The notes beneath the pieces are model-generated. The model was given only the letters and a program-made list of their open reading frames with translations, was not told the DNA's origin and made no database searches. 64,000 nucleotides of DNA from assembly GCF_020382885.2 (NCBI RefSeq), contig NC_058508.1:7494055-7558054 (forward strand), written 5' to 3'. The DNA is from Scatophagus argus (lineage: Eukaryota > Chordata > Actinopteri > Scatophagidae). Both the position numbers and the translations under genes were made by a program. Below, piece after piece: positions 1-13,544 of this stretch (the first letter of the stretch is position 1; every line of letters begins with the position of its first letter).

Positions 1-1636
1 CATCACACACAGCTCACTCAATCATTCATACGACCATTTCACATTTTCAACTTTGTTTCACTGCACATTTGAAAATGTCCTTAAATCATTTTTCCATTTG
101 CAGTCATCAAGAACCCTCTAACATTTATTTAGCTTTTTCTATGTGGGTCCACTCTCCTAAAATAATAATAGTTCGAGAGTTAAAATTTCAAATGGCATTG
201 TTTAAATGGATGGATGGATGACAAATGTAGTTCAGAATGCTTTGCAATAAAGAGAAAGAGTTAAAAAAAAAAAAACTATAACCAGTAAAAACAGAAGAGG
301 CACCGTTTCAGATTTACATTTTGATGACTTGTAAGTTTAGAAATGGCTTGGAAATAGTAATATTTCTGAGAAGAAAACACTATTTTAGCCACTCTATCAT
401 GTGCGTTTTGAATCAGGTCAACACTTCAGCTTTGATTTGATCTTTTTGTGTGATCTCTTTTGGTCGTTATGACTAAAGTATTTGAGCCATGTCTTGGTTA
501 TTGCTTATTCCATTTGTTGACTGCTAGTAGGACCCAATTTCCTTGGACAAGAGACAGAGAGAGGGACACAGGGAGTCTTAGGACATGTACCATCATGAAA
601 ATGATCAATACAATCAACAAAGAGACCAGCTGTGATCAGTGATGAGTAGTAACCATGTCAGCTCATCTGATCACCACACAACACCATCTTAGGGACTGCG
701 AGGCGATGAGACATTTTGTGTGATCTGCCTGAAACAGCAGCAAGTAGGGCAGACTGTGACATGATGCCCGATGCCACACAGACCTAACTCAGATGAAACA
801 CACGCTGACATCTCGTTGGTCGATGGCCACAGTAAAATGTAGGTTAATGCAGGAGGGGTCATCTTCATCCCACATGTTTTTCATAATCATTCTCCTGTGG
901 ACTCCAATCCTGAAGCTCCTATGGGCTCATATGAACATATCTGCTCAAATCTGACACAAGTTGACTCAGTCTCACACACGATGATCAAGGACAATATGGA
1001 CAAGTTTGGATGCACATGCTCACCACCATACAGTCATTTTCACAGTTTTAACATGTGGTTGAAGTGACAGGATGAATATAGGTCAGAGGAGAGACAGTGC
1101 TCCCGGGCTCTCTCCACCTCATGTTCACATTATTCCCTTTTCCCCTCTTTCTCTCTTATTCTATTCAGAATCTTTATTCCTTGGTTGTTTACATGTCTTT
1201 GTCTTTTTCTGTTTCAAATGCATCTTTGTTATTCTTCAGAAAAGTGTCTGAGTCATGGCTGAAAGCTGCAGTAATATCTCCACAGCTGCAGCTGCAACAC
1301 AAAGAAGGAGGATATTTTTTGCTATTAACTTAATTAGAGGCAGACTTCCTCTAAAAAAAAAATATATATATATATATATATATCCCTGGACTTTCCATTT
1401 CATTAAAAACTTCCCACAGCCTGGATGTTGGTTGGCCCATATTTATCCAGACACATCTGGAATGATGTTTCCCCTGATTGGTTGGCATTGTAATGCAGTG
1501 GCAGAAAAGACATTCTGATTGGCTCCATCTCAGAGGTGTGTGTAAGCCAAGGGTGCTGATTGGCCAGCTTTGCGCCTCCTGACGCACTGCTGCAGTGCTG
1601 CGCCGTCTGCAGGTGTTGTGAGTGCAGCAATTGTGT

Positions 1637-1652
1637 CAGTGTGTCAGTGTGT

Positions 1653-1690
<38 letters not shown>
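1637..1690. repeat. (TG)n microsatellite
   Basis: Interrupted TG repeat of about 54 bp. A (TA)n run at 1362-1382 lies 260 bp upstream. Confidence 0.95.
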
Positions 1691-2412
1691 ATGTGCTTGC
1701 CGCAGCAGACTGCCTGGCCCTCATCAACCAACAGATTTGAGGCTGGTCTCCATAGCAACCGTCCTCAAAGCTCAGCTTGTGAACAAAGATAGCTTCCCTC
1801 TCTCCCTCCCCTCTCCCTTTTGACCAGCAGTGCGACTCCTGTGGCGAGGTCTCTCCAGAGGCTTCAGCTTCTCTCTGTTTGCATGCATGTGTGAGGTGTG
1901 TGTACCCATGAATCACTGCCAACCTCATCTCATAGCGGGGTCAAAATGTGCAAAAACGAGCGTCTGTCTTTTAAAGCACAAATGAATTTCAATTTGAAAC
2001 AATGGAGTCACCCATCTGGAGGGGAAGATAGACAAAGAGGATAAAGACAGACAGAGACAGAGACACACACACACACACACTCACGCTCTCCATCATATTA
2101 CAGTGTCATTTATTAGTGGCTGTGGCAGCTTGTGTGAATTGTTTTGACTGGCAGCTGCATGTTGATAACTCTGCCATGCGCTCGGCTCAGGCAGGCAGAC
2201 ATTAAGAATCACTTTGCTGATTTAAATCGTTCATTTCAAAGATTTTTGGTCTCTGATCATGTAGTTTGTTCACTTCACTGACATGCAAGCTGCTGCACCT
2301 TTTCAAATAGCGAGTACATCAGGAAGTGAATGCATCACCGTTGATCACTCATAATGTTATGTTCATTTGAGTACAGAACTCGCATTTAACAGAGCTTTAA
2401 TCGGCTGTACGT

Positions 2413-2654
2413 TAGAGGTGTTGATGCACAAACGAATGAATCTTGTGAGCTGAATAGACTGAATCACATTGTCACTGACTGAATCAGTGGAAATCCTCAC
2501 TGGTGACTGAGAACCCTGTTGTCCACTCAGCCATGATTCACAGGAACGGAGCGCCACTGCTAAAAGCCACTGAATCAGTCGTGAATTAGCACAGTCTGTT
2601 CACTTTGAAGATTCAGTGTAGTAGATTAATTTGTTCATGAACTGAACACCTCTG
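2413..2654. mobile_element. Possible hAT-type MITE
   Basis: tAGAGGTGTT at 2413-2422 and AACACCTCTg at 2645-2654 are inverted, and CAGAGGTG-type ends are common in hAT elements. The interior is rich in gaatca/tgattc words. No 8-bp target duplication is obvious, so this may be chance or a decayed copy. Confidence 0.3.
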
Positions 2655-3802
2655 GCCCACCTGCTGTTCATGATTTCTGCTCAGGGTACAATATACATCA
2701 AGAATTTGAGATAACTGTGGGAAAGCATCTTCCATAGCAGAATGTGGAGATTTAAGAAAAACATACGTACATTCACATGCAGTGTAGACTTCAGTGTCTC
2801 TTTCTGTATGACTTACACCGCGTGAACACCTGGTAGTTTAGAGACACTGAAAGATATTTTATTTTAAACAACCAAATTCCAAACTTCCAGTTCATTGTGT
2901 TGAGGATTTTGGTCGTGTGGTTGGCATTTCCTGACCAATACACAACCTCACAGAGGACCATCTGTGAGTGCTGTCTGTCTCTTAATCCAACAGTAAAACT
3001 GAATCAATTATTTATTTGAATCCTCTTAGTTAATTTGCACTGCAGTTGGCCCAGGGTGATGTGAGGGATTTGCGCTTTGCAGAGAAAGCTTATTGACACT
3101 ACCAGCTTCTGTCAGTCACTCCCAAATAGTTGATTCCTTCCATTTTAGGCCCAGTCAGTGCACGGTCATTGTGCACAGGTCTGCTGCAGAGGCCTTATCA
3201 TTGTCTGAAAGGACAACAGAGACCATATGTTTTAAGGAACAGTCTGACATTTTGGGGAATGCTCTTATTTCCTTTTACCCACAAACACTAGATGAGAACA
3301 TATCGCTCACATACTTTCTGTTTCCATTGAGCATGAAGCTGGATGTTAGCATAGCCGAGTGTAAAGATGAGACACACAGGAAACACCCAGTCTGGCCCTG
3401 TCAAAATATGACAACGTTTCACATTCTTTCAAATACTTTGGTGTTCTCAGTTTCTTTTTGACATGTTGCGTCGATGCTGTCGTTCTGCAGGCATTTCCCA
3501 AGCAGGAACATTAAAAATTCAGAAACAGTGCATTTCTCAGAATAAACCATGAATAAATAAACATCGATGTTTCTTAAATTATTCTTTGCTTGTGCTACAT
3601 TCAAATGTTTCTCCTCAATAATTTCTTCTGTTTTGCATTAGAAAATTCATCTTAAAGCACAGGCTGTTGAACAGCTATGTGTAATAATAACAAACTGGGA
3701 CTTTTTTTTAAAGTGCCCTCTATAGGGTTTAATGACAGTTACTGTGGTTGTGTTTATGTTTTCAAAGAAAAAATGTACAGCAGACACTGATATTAGCACT
3801 GA

Positions 3803-3892
3803 TATTACCCCCCCATTAGCTGGCTGATGGGCCCTTGAGCAAGGTACTTAACCCCCAATTTGCTCCCTGGGCGCCTGACAGGTTTGGGTTCA
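3803..3892. repeat. Fragment of a common fish interspersed repeat (CCCTTGAGCAAGGTACTTAA)
   Basis: GGGCCCTTGAGCAAGGTACT, then TAACCCCCAATTTGCTCCCT and GGGCGCC, is a phrase seen in many teleost intergenic repeats. It is short and truncated, with a diverged right end. Confidence 0.5.
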
Positions 3893-4980
3893 AGATGAGA
3901 GGTTGGGGTTCACTTTTGTAACTTGTGCCATTAGAAGTAAATATTGCACAACATAGGCAAGCAAATACATTTATCAGAACAGGTCAGGTGATTTTATTAC
4001 TTTGCAATTCCAGAGCTGAAATTACACTGAAATTGGATTTGTTTGAAGATGTTCTGTCTGGGGATTGGATTTACCCAGACTGCAGGACAGAGTGAGAAAC
4101 AGGGGGAGATTACTATTGATTAGATTACATGTCAGGCTCAGATTACTTGCATTTTGCAAACCACCACCACCAGCATGCAGGGAGGCAAATGAAAGCGTTT
4201 TGACGCACATTGGTTTGGACATTCATAATTCATTAATGTTATTTATTTATGAAAAAAAATCAGCTCATGTTTTTTCTTAATGACTTCTGCTTCATTTTCT
4301 TCTTTCCCACTTCAGACTAAAGCAATAATACAGGTTGTTGCAGAGAAAACTGCTCCAATCAGGCACCAGTTCTTTTCTGGTAATGATGAAAAACCAATAC
4401 AAATGCTGAATAATCATAAACTGATGCCTTTCACTTTGCATATCAGCAGGTAATGATTCAGTGGACATTCAGCAGGTTGGACATCTGCTGGAGTCCTGTG
4501 TCTGAAGTCTGGTCTGCAGTGCTCAGCAGTACTGTGTGCAAACGAAGCTCTGATCCTAGATCTGAGAGACTTCGTTTGCATAACGACACAGGCGTGAATA
4601 ACGCGTGTGTTGTGATGGAGGTGGACTAAAAACATTTCTCTCACTCTCATCGCTCACTTTGTCTGCAGGCACACAGAGCAGCAGCCATATTGAAAGAACG
4701 CTCATTCACCGGGACAGAAATGAGGTACGGACCACTGCTGCTCTCATCTTTATGTGTGTGTATGTGCATGTTTGTGTGTGTTTTGCACATATGTTACGTG
4801 TGCAGCTGCTACTGATAAGATCCCCACTTTGTATACCTGCATGTATTTGTTTGTGTGCAAACGTGTGCATATGCATTGAGAAGATGCCAGGGTGATCTGT
4901 TTGGCCTCTTTGTTTTTGGAGCTCGGCCTTTCCTGCCCTCTGATGTGCGTGCTCGAGCCATGAATAGAGCTTTGTGTGTG

Positions 4981-5006
4981 GACACACACACACACACACA
5001 CACACA
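4981..5006. repeat. (AC)n microsatellite
   Basis: About 13 AC units, about 430 bp upstream of the fscn1 GC box. Confidence 0.95.
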
Positions 5007-5433
5007 GCCCGTTCTCATGATTTGAATGCTGAGTCTATCTGATCAGTGTGCCCAAGAGAGACCAAGTGAGAGAGACAGAACGAGTGATGTGATGTTATCT
5101 GTTGATAGAAAACAGATTCCCTACATGTGAATGTGGAGGGGGATGCTTATCGCATCTCCTCTAATGTCTCCTTGGCACACGTCTCCTGAGGTTAGGGCAT
5201 AATGTGCTTACAATGTCTTTTCTTCTAGTATTTTAATTTGGTAAGACTTTTAAGAAATACTGACTGTCGAGGAGGGTAGACAATATGAGAAAAAAAAACG
5301 AAATAGAAGAGGAGGGAACAGTGAACAAGAACAAGAAGAGGCTGCACTGAGCTCTGCACTGAGAGACAGAGCTTCAGCTGAGGGACACAGGCCCAAAACT
5401 TTAGCTCAACTCCCAGATTTTTGTCCATCTGAA

Positions 5434-5706
5434 GGGGCGGGGCCTGCAGCTCAACGTCACTGATGGTTATATAGGCTGCAGCTGTGGCGGCGGGCTCGCG
5501 CTGCTGAGACAGGCAGAGCTCCGAGGACCGGTGGCGCGCGCTCACAGACTCCCACTCAAGCCACACACACACACACTCCCTAAACAAAGAGAAGCACGCG
5601 AGGCAGCACAGCATCCCACCCTTTCAGCCGCGAGCTCACTTGCAGAACCGCCCCCCCATCGCTCTCAGACAGAACCGGTCCGAAGCTCGAGCGCACAGAA
5701 CCGACA
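5434..5706 (+). promoter_or_regulatory. fscn1: fscn1 core promoter and 5' UTR
   Basis: Seen: a GC box GGGGCGGGGCC at 5434-5444, a half CRE (CGTCA) at 5455-5459, and a TATATAG box at about 5468-5474. Transcription start is therefore expected near 5,500, giving a roughly 200-nt GC-rich 5' UTR before the ATG at 5707. CREB input to the human FSCN1 promoter has been reported, so the half CRE is plausible, but its use here is inference. Confidence 0.65.
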
Positions 5707-8700
5707 ATGACAACTAACGGCGCGTCTAACGGAACCAGCGACATGCTGCAGATCCAGTTCGGCCTGATCAACTGCGGGAACAAATACCTAACGGCAGAGA
5801 CCTTCGGTTTCAAAATCAATGCCTCCGCCACGAGCATGAAGAAGAAGCAGATCTGGACTCTGGAGCAGAGTGGAGACGAGTCCAGTGGGAATGTGTTCTG
5901 CCTCAAGTCACATCTGGGCCGGTACATCGCCGCCGATAAGGACGGGAACGTTACCGGAGACAGTGAGACCCCGGGCCCGGAGTGCCGGTTCATCATCACC
6001 GCCCACGATGACGGCCGCTGGTCCCTGCAGTCTGAAGCGCACGGCCGCTACCTGGGCGGCACCGAGGACCGAATCATCTGCTTCGCCCAGACCGCCTCTG
6101 TGGCGGAGAAATGGAGCGTGCACATTGCCATGCACCCGCAGGTGAACATCTTCAGCATGACGCGCAAGCGGTACGCGCACCTGAGCGCTAAGGTGGACGA
6201 GATTGCCATCGACCGGGATGTCCCATGGGGGGTAGATTCCATGATCACGCTGGTGTTCCGCGAGCAGCGCTACCACCTGCAGACCTCCGACAACCGCTTC
6301 CTGAGGAACGACGGCGCGCTGGTCGCCACCACGGACAAGAGCACGGGCTACACGCTGGAGTTCCGCTCCGGCAAGGTGGCGTTCAGGGACTGTAGCGGCA
6401 GGTACCTCGCGCCCTCTGGGCCCTCTGGTACCATGAAGTCCGGCAAGAGCGCGCGCGTGGGCAAGGACGAGCTGTTCGTGCTGGAGCAGAGCCACCCACA
6501 GGTCGTGCTCACCGCTGCCAACGAGAGGAACGTGTCCACCCGGCAAGGTGGGTGTGGTGGTCCGATGTGTGTGTGTGTCCGTCCTCTGGTTGTGTGTGTG
6601 TGTGTGTGAGAGTCTCATCTGGCGGAGAAAGGGTTAAAGTGATGGAATGTCAGACTGCATCCCCCCTGCAGCACGCACACGCACGCACGCATGCATCCTA
6701 AAGAGCTGGGATATAGAACATGTAATATATGCACAGTCCTGTGTGTGTCAACACATGCTAAACAATGGGAGTTTTAACCATAGTCTTATAAGAATATGAC
6801 TTAAAAACACTGAAGGCCTGTGATATATTTAAGTGTATGTGATGCACACCATCACAGTGACGCTTAACCCATCAAAATGTATATCTTTTCCCAAGCCCAC
6901 ATCAGTTTAAACAGGAAAATAAGGGCTGATGAAAGCACATGGAGTATTGTCCAGGTTGGCTTCAGTGGTTCCAGGGGATTTCCCAGCATTTGGCATGAAA
7001 ATCCTGCAACAAAGAAAAGCACAGAGTCCTCTGCCCTTCTGACAATAAATACAGCATCATGTGCTCGTGTGCCAACATTCAAATGTAAAACAGCCTTAAA
7101 CTGGCAAGAGGCTGAACTGGCACGCAGCAGAACAGCTCATCAGAGAGAGAAGATTTGCCTGTAATGTCTCAAAAGCAGCACAGTTCTACTAAAATTACTA
7201 TGGAAAATCCTTGAATCCAGATGTTTTATAAGAACCCTGATTATATGTTGCGGTTTATTATCCTATAAACCATTACTGAGAATATCCACTACTGTTCATA
7301 TTAGTTAGAACTTAATTGCAAAGGAAAAGTGTTAGTCTTCACAGTGATACTAATGAGCTATCAAACAGAAACTCTTCCATCGGCATGTCTGAGTATGATA
7401 ATCAACCTGGATAGGAAAGCTGAAATTGGAGGCTTTGCAGCTTTGAAGCAGCTGAAGCCTTCAGACCAAACGGCGAATCTTCATGAAGCTCAGACACGAA
7501 CTGATCTATCAGTGATTAGTAGGTAGATCTGTAGCTCGTCCCAGGTTTTTCACATTAGACCACTGTTTGCATGTATGTGAGCTATAATTTTGTCAATGTG
7601 TGTCTGGTTTTCAGCTGAAAGAGTGGGCAGAGATACAAGCATGTCCCTCCACCCCCCCCTTCATTTTTCCATCTCTTTCCTCACCATCACCTCCTTTCAC
7701 CCCTTCACTCATTGTTCCTCTGCCGTCTTCCTTCTTTGCATTTCTTTCATCGTTTCCTTATTCTTTCTGCTCTCCCATCCTCCATTCACTTTTCCTCCTC
7801 CTCCTCCTCCTCCTCCTGCTCCTCCTCCTCCTCTGCCTCCCCACCCCTCCCCCACTCCTCCTTCCTCCAGGCCTGGCTGCTGTGTGTCTGAGGTCATTAC
7901 CAGTAGCATCCCTCATGTTGTTGATGGGTGTCTAAATGGAAAGAACCATTGAAAATCATCAAAATGCCTTAAATTTCAGGTCCCAGTCAGTGTGTGTGAG
8001 TGAATCATGTTATGAAAACATCTTTGAGTCAACACAAAAATTCATGGATAGGTCAAACACCTGAGACAGCAGAGAAGCTGGCAGTGACTGTCTGGTGTAA
8101 TGAATGATAGATATAGTAATTGATGCTGTTTAAATCCTATATTTAGCGTCTGGTCAGAGTACTGTGTGGTTTGGTGGTTTTGCTTCCTCTGCTCAGAAAG
8201 TATGACCTAGCTATTCTTTTGTTTTCTGCTCCTGAGCCTGTTTGTTCTGTCCATCTGTTTTGTTTACTTGTTAGGGGGATATTTAGCCACTTTTCTCTCT
8301 GTGTGGTGCTCAGACGTGGGCACAAAATGGACGCCAGTCTTGAAAGTGGAGGTTGAATAAAAAGGGATCATGACATGGAGTTATTAAAAATGCTAAGCTG
8401 ATCTGTTAGCTGATGACATCCTCTGTAATGGGAGCATGAAATGTACTTTAATAATCCCCAGGTGAAAAAAGAAAAATGACATTGCTTTCAGACATCAAAT
8501 CAGATTGTTTTTATGAAGCAGCTCAGTGTCAATATCCTGCCTCTGCTTGCATGCCATAATATTAACCTTAATACTTATATTTAGGATTTATTTGTGTATG
8601 AAAGCATAAAATGTCCTATTAGGACGCATTTTAGCATCTTGAATGTGAAACTTGATGCACTAGCTACTTGAGTCACTTTTTATGGACTAATAACATTCAT

Positions 8701-11700
8701 TGCATTTCATCCATTTAGTTGCTGGTTGCTACTCTTAAATCTTCATTTACCCCGTTACTTTATGTAGCTGGTAAGAGTAAGTAAGGCCTTGGCTGGAATT
8801 GGTTTAGCTCTGCTAATTTTAATAGTCTAGTTACACTGTTGCTGTTCGTATGGTGTGATGCGTCCACAGGGGTGGAAATGCTCTGATCCAGTGTGTGGGA
8901 TAGGTTACCGGCCATGATGTCACCAATCCACATTAAAGTTGCTCTGTGAATTTTTCTTGTAAACAAACAAAAGTCATGTTTACGTTCAGTGTTTCTCACA
9001 TTGTGTGCATCCTCTAGCATTTTGCTTAGTTTTTTTTTTTTTTTTAAGTCTTACATTGTTTACATCCATGTTTGCTAGCTTGCAGCCTTCTTCTTCTTCT
9101 TCCCTTTGTTGGTACACTGCCTACTGCATTTATTTACAGATTTCAATGTTCACTCGATGGATTAGTGTGAAAGCAGTGACAGGAATGTGTTAAAATCTCA
9201 TCCCTGTGTGTGTACAGGTTACAAACAAAAAGTGGACACATGTTTAAAACAATACAGGACTGCAACTAATGATTATTGTACTTATCAACTGTTGATTTAT
9301 ATTTTTGATTAGTCAATAGAGGGCTACTAGTGCTCAAAAACTTCACAGGGTACCCGTGAATGTGTTCCAGTGTTAAGTATGTTCAACTCGCTCACTTAAT
9401 TTTGCACAGTGACTAATAGATTTTGGAAAAAGACAGCAGTAGTACTCTGTATTACTGACTACGTTGACCTGTGATATTATAACTGGTACTAAGGAAAAGT
9501 TTTCACATGCCCCCTGCTCTGATCTGAAATCTGTCAGTGTCTGAGCAAGAGGTCTCAATCTTGAGAGGAAGACCTCGTTCAACCCCACCAACAACTGGAT
9601 GGTTGTGGTGTGGATTAAATGCTGAGTGGAATTAAACTGGCTCCACATGTTTTTCAAAACCAACAGCTGCTATTATCCTGGCAGACCTGAGCCAAGATGG
9701 CGGTTGAAGTCTGCTGGCTTCATTCATTTGACTTGAGCCAGCTCAATTGGGTCAGTCCAAAAGCTGCTTTGTCCAATCAAAACTGTAGATTTTGTGACTC
9801 ACGGTTCATTTTTATAGATTAAGGTCAAGATCAAATCCAGTTTAGACACGCTGTCAATTGACGGAGTCAGGATTGTCGGCTGACCGATTTTTTTTTTTTT
9901 TTTTTTTAGAGATGATTAATTAATTAATTAATTAATTAAAATTAAACACACTGGGGGTAATTTCTGCCATTTAAGCATATTTGTTCTCTTTTATAACAAC
10001 TACAGGTAAAAATGTAATTCTTTTTACATTCGGAGTACACTGGGGTGCAATGAGCCCTCGGACAGGTTTTACAGATGTCCACATCATGTGCAGTATTTGT
10101 CCTGGTGTATAAACCTGCTGCATCCCCATGTGTCAATGATGGAGCTGATGAGCAGATGAAATACCAGAACTACATAAATAACAAATAATAATGTTGTCGA
10201 AAAAGAGTAGACTTTTCCTTTAAGTTGCTCTGTTTGGCAGTATTACCCTTTATAAAAACCCCAGTTTAGACTCCAATTGACATAAATTGATAAAATATTA
10301 AAGATAATATAACATTCCAAGGTCATTGCCATTTATCATGACAGGTTGGACATTAACCAATGCTGTCAGCAACCTTTAATCCCTCACTGTCATTTATTTC
10401 TTTGTTCTTCTCCCCACATCTATCACCATTGCTTCTTTACTCTCTGATTCAGCAATAACGAGAAAACAGGCTTTTAATTAGCCAGTATGTTCACATTACT
10501 CATCTGAAGTGGGATTTTTTTTTTTTTTAATTTAACCAAAACCCTAAAATTAATCCGTTACTCCCATCATGTAGTCTTGTCATGCAGGGTCCTCTTGCTT
10601 CCGCTGTCCTCTAATTGGGGCTTGCGGCATCCATAACTGCCATTAATCTGACCCCTGCTTGTTTCCGGACTTAACTCTTCCCATCCCTGGAAACAGAGAT
10701 GGTCGCAAATTCCCTGAGACTGTTTAATGACCCTCATAAGGACTGAGACACAATTATCAGTCACTTAGCCTGGAGCTCAATGGCCTTTTAAGTGAACTGT
10801 GGTGCAAGTGTGAGGGAATACTGAGCACTGGTCTGTCAGTTAAATTTATGAGAGCACATCATTTCCTGTTGGCTACTGGTGTGACTAAATGTCGGTCTTA
10901 GTAGTGTGATGACTGCTTTTTACGTCAGATATTTAACATCTGATGATTTGGCAATAAGGCAGTTCACCAGGAATTGTTTCTGGCTGCATCCCATGACAAA
11001 CTCCTATCTGTCAATTGGAAATTGACTTGATGAGACTTGATACGAGTGTACAAAGTCTCTGCAAGTCCTATAAAACATGAGTAAACATAAAGAGCTTTAA
11101 AAATCCAAACAGCTTAGGGTCCCACGTTTAACGAAATAGTTGGACAATCAGGGAAACTGGCTTAAAAACTAGTAGTAGAGTAATAGAGTACATACACATT
11201 GTTATTTTTACACTTTGGCTTTTGCACAGAATAAAACAAGACCTCATGTGTTAATGAACTTCAGAGGTGCTGGAAAGTGGATTTTGTTCACACATCCAAG
11301 ACAGACAGCCACGCCAGCTTTCTCCAGTTTCTGTGCTAACCTCAGCTGACCAGCTGCTGATTGTGGCTTCATAGAAACCTAAAGACATGCGTTATATATC
11401 TTCTTTTTTCTAACTTTTTGCAAAAAAGACAATTGGAGCTTCTTTGACAAACATTGTTTCCAGTTTAACTGTTAAAACAGGCCTTCTTTGTTCAGATTAC
11501 TGTTGGAAACCAGCTCAAAGTATACAATAACATCTAGATTTCCTCTAAAAATGTATAATATATACAGTTTAGACTGAGCACATGCTCACTATAATGTGAA
11601 GAGGGCTGACTGTGTCTGGGTTTTGCAGACTCCGGTGCAAGCTTTCAAAGGTGCTGAAAAGCAGTCATCACGTCGAATCCGGGTTATAATCAGACTTTGA

Positions 11701-13439
11701 ATCGTGTCGTGTTTGCTTAAAGGAGCAGACAGAAACTGTGAGTGTGTCTGGCCATGATTCAGACCCTGGCACCGTTTTTCTGTATCCTTCACCCCCCCTG
11801 CTCGTCACTGGCAGGAAATGAGACATGAGACACACAAGTCTGACCTTGACTGGTGTGTGTTAATCCCTGCAGGGTAAAGGGTGGAGATGTGCTCCAACAC
11901 ATCAACACACTCTGCAGTGCACACACACGCACTAGAGGAGAAAAAGATGGGATGTAACCAATTTATGCATCCTTGGTAGTGTTCACTGGCTGTGACCTTT
12001 TAATGTGTTTTATAGACTCTTGCCTCTTTACAGTCTCATTTTGTCTATGTGTGTGTGCCTACAGCATGCCAAGGGAGCACATGGGAGCCTTTCCTTCTTA
12101 ATGTCGCCTACTTTATTATAGGTTAGGCTTCGAATAGTCTCCAGTGTGTCATTCTGCTCCTCTCTGGGTGTGTCTCCTCACTAATGCCCTCAAACACACA
12201 CTCCAACTGCACTTCAGTTGATTTTTGCAACACACTGAACACAGAATGGGGTTAAAATCAATTCAGCAAAAGATTTGGGACATCCCCGGGCACAAAGCTG
12301 TGTCTCGCATGTCTGACCTCATTTTTTTTTTACATTTGTTTGAGGCAGTGTTGGAGTGGTGTGTGTGTGTGTTTTCTGTTTGTCCATACTGTATGAGCAG
12401 CGGTGTTACAGTCAGCACAGTGTTCACTGTGTAGGCTGGCCCATCATACTGTGTGTGTGTGTGTGTGTGTGTGTTGGAGCAGAACAAAAGCCGATGATCT
12501 GGCTCCCTGTTTGTACCCCAGCTGGTTGCCTCCTCGGTCAGGCCTGCTGAACAATAGGAGACGCACAAACAAACACACACACACACAATTGCATTTGATA
12601 CAATCGCGTGCGTTCACAGCAGGCCTCTGATGCTGGCTCACAGTAACCGGGGCCAACAATCTGTGCCTGCCGCCATCAGGCTGAATGCGGTGGGTGGGGT
12701 GGACGAAAAGATAGAGGGGGTTGTTTTCAAGTGTGTGTGTGTGTTTATGTGTTTGTGTGTTGTGCTCCGTGTTTGGTGTGGTTTGGGTGGATTCTGCATG
12801 TGTGGTCACTACTTTTGGTTTGGTTTGCTGAAGAGGGACAATGAGTATGCGTGTAAATGCTGACCCTCCTCCTCCATTAACTCGGTGACCTGTACAAAGT
12901 GTTCAGTATGGACCTATGTGGATATCTCTCTGTAACACACACACACACAGAGGGCTATCATGGTATGGATTTATTGAAGCGCAGTGTCTTTTTTGAGAGA
13001 GCTGCTTAAGTTAGGCTATACAGTTAGATGCTGTTTGCTAAAAGTCGCAGGAGTGTCAGAAGTGAAGCTTATGAATGGAAGAGTGTTTAGTGCTACAAAC
13101 ACTAACAATTAAAATCTTACTGTGACAATATGCTTCTGTCTTTTGTCTTTGTCTGGTGTAGCAGGTACTCAAACCTAGAAATATTTAAGATGGATCGATC
13201 CATAGACACACTCAGATAAACCTCTTCCAGATTTCATTTTACTGTCCCTCCCCCTCACAGCAGAAGCTGACGTGACGAGCAACTCAAAAAGCTTTTTTCT
13301 CCAAAAGTGCTTGAACCCAGCATGATGATGACTGAGCAGTGATCACTGTGTTTATTATATTTCATATCAAACACCATATGCTCTCCTTTTTTTTAAAAAA
13401 ATGGAGTAATGACAATCATGCTGTTATTGCCACAGCCCT

Positions 13440-13484
<45 letters not shown>

Positions 13485-13507
13485 TGAAGCCTGACAGGCA
13501 GCCCTGG

Positions 13508-13544
<37 letters not shown>

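Larger units (their letters stand above)
1..5433. other. Upstream flank of fscn1, no gene recognised
   Basis: No reading frame here has family signatures or plausible splice structure. The stretch holds microsatellites near 1.36, 1.64, 2.06 and 4.98 kb, a fish-type interspersed repeat fragment at about 3.80-3.89 kb, a possible small inverted-repeat element at 2413-2654, and three inverted CCAAT boxes between 1477 and 1563. Human ACTB, the usual upstream neighbour of FSCN1, is not seen. Confidence 0.7.

Noticed and set aside
2300..2660. Repeated gaatca words suggesting a CRISPR-like or tandem array
   Set aside because: Units are irregular in spacing and sequence. At most it is a decayed MITE in a vertebrate genome.
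5908..6618. 236-aa open frame on - opposite fscn1 exon 1
   Set aside because: It is the antisense shadow of a GC-rich coding exon. It has low-complexity, His/Arg/Gly-biased content and no family resemblance.
7590..7952. Pro-, Leu- and Gly-rich frames around the CTC repeat
   Set aside because: They are translations of a simple repeat, without splice or family support.
12263..12863. Several overlapping frames rich in Cys-Val or Thr-His
   Set aside because: They are direct translations of (TG)n/(CA)n tracts. Comparable frames occur at 13.4-13.7, 14.3-14.7 and 24.2-24.5 kb.
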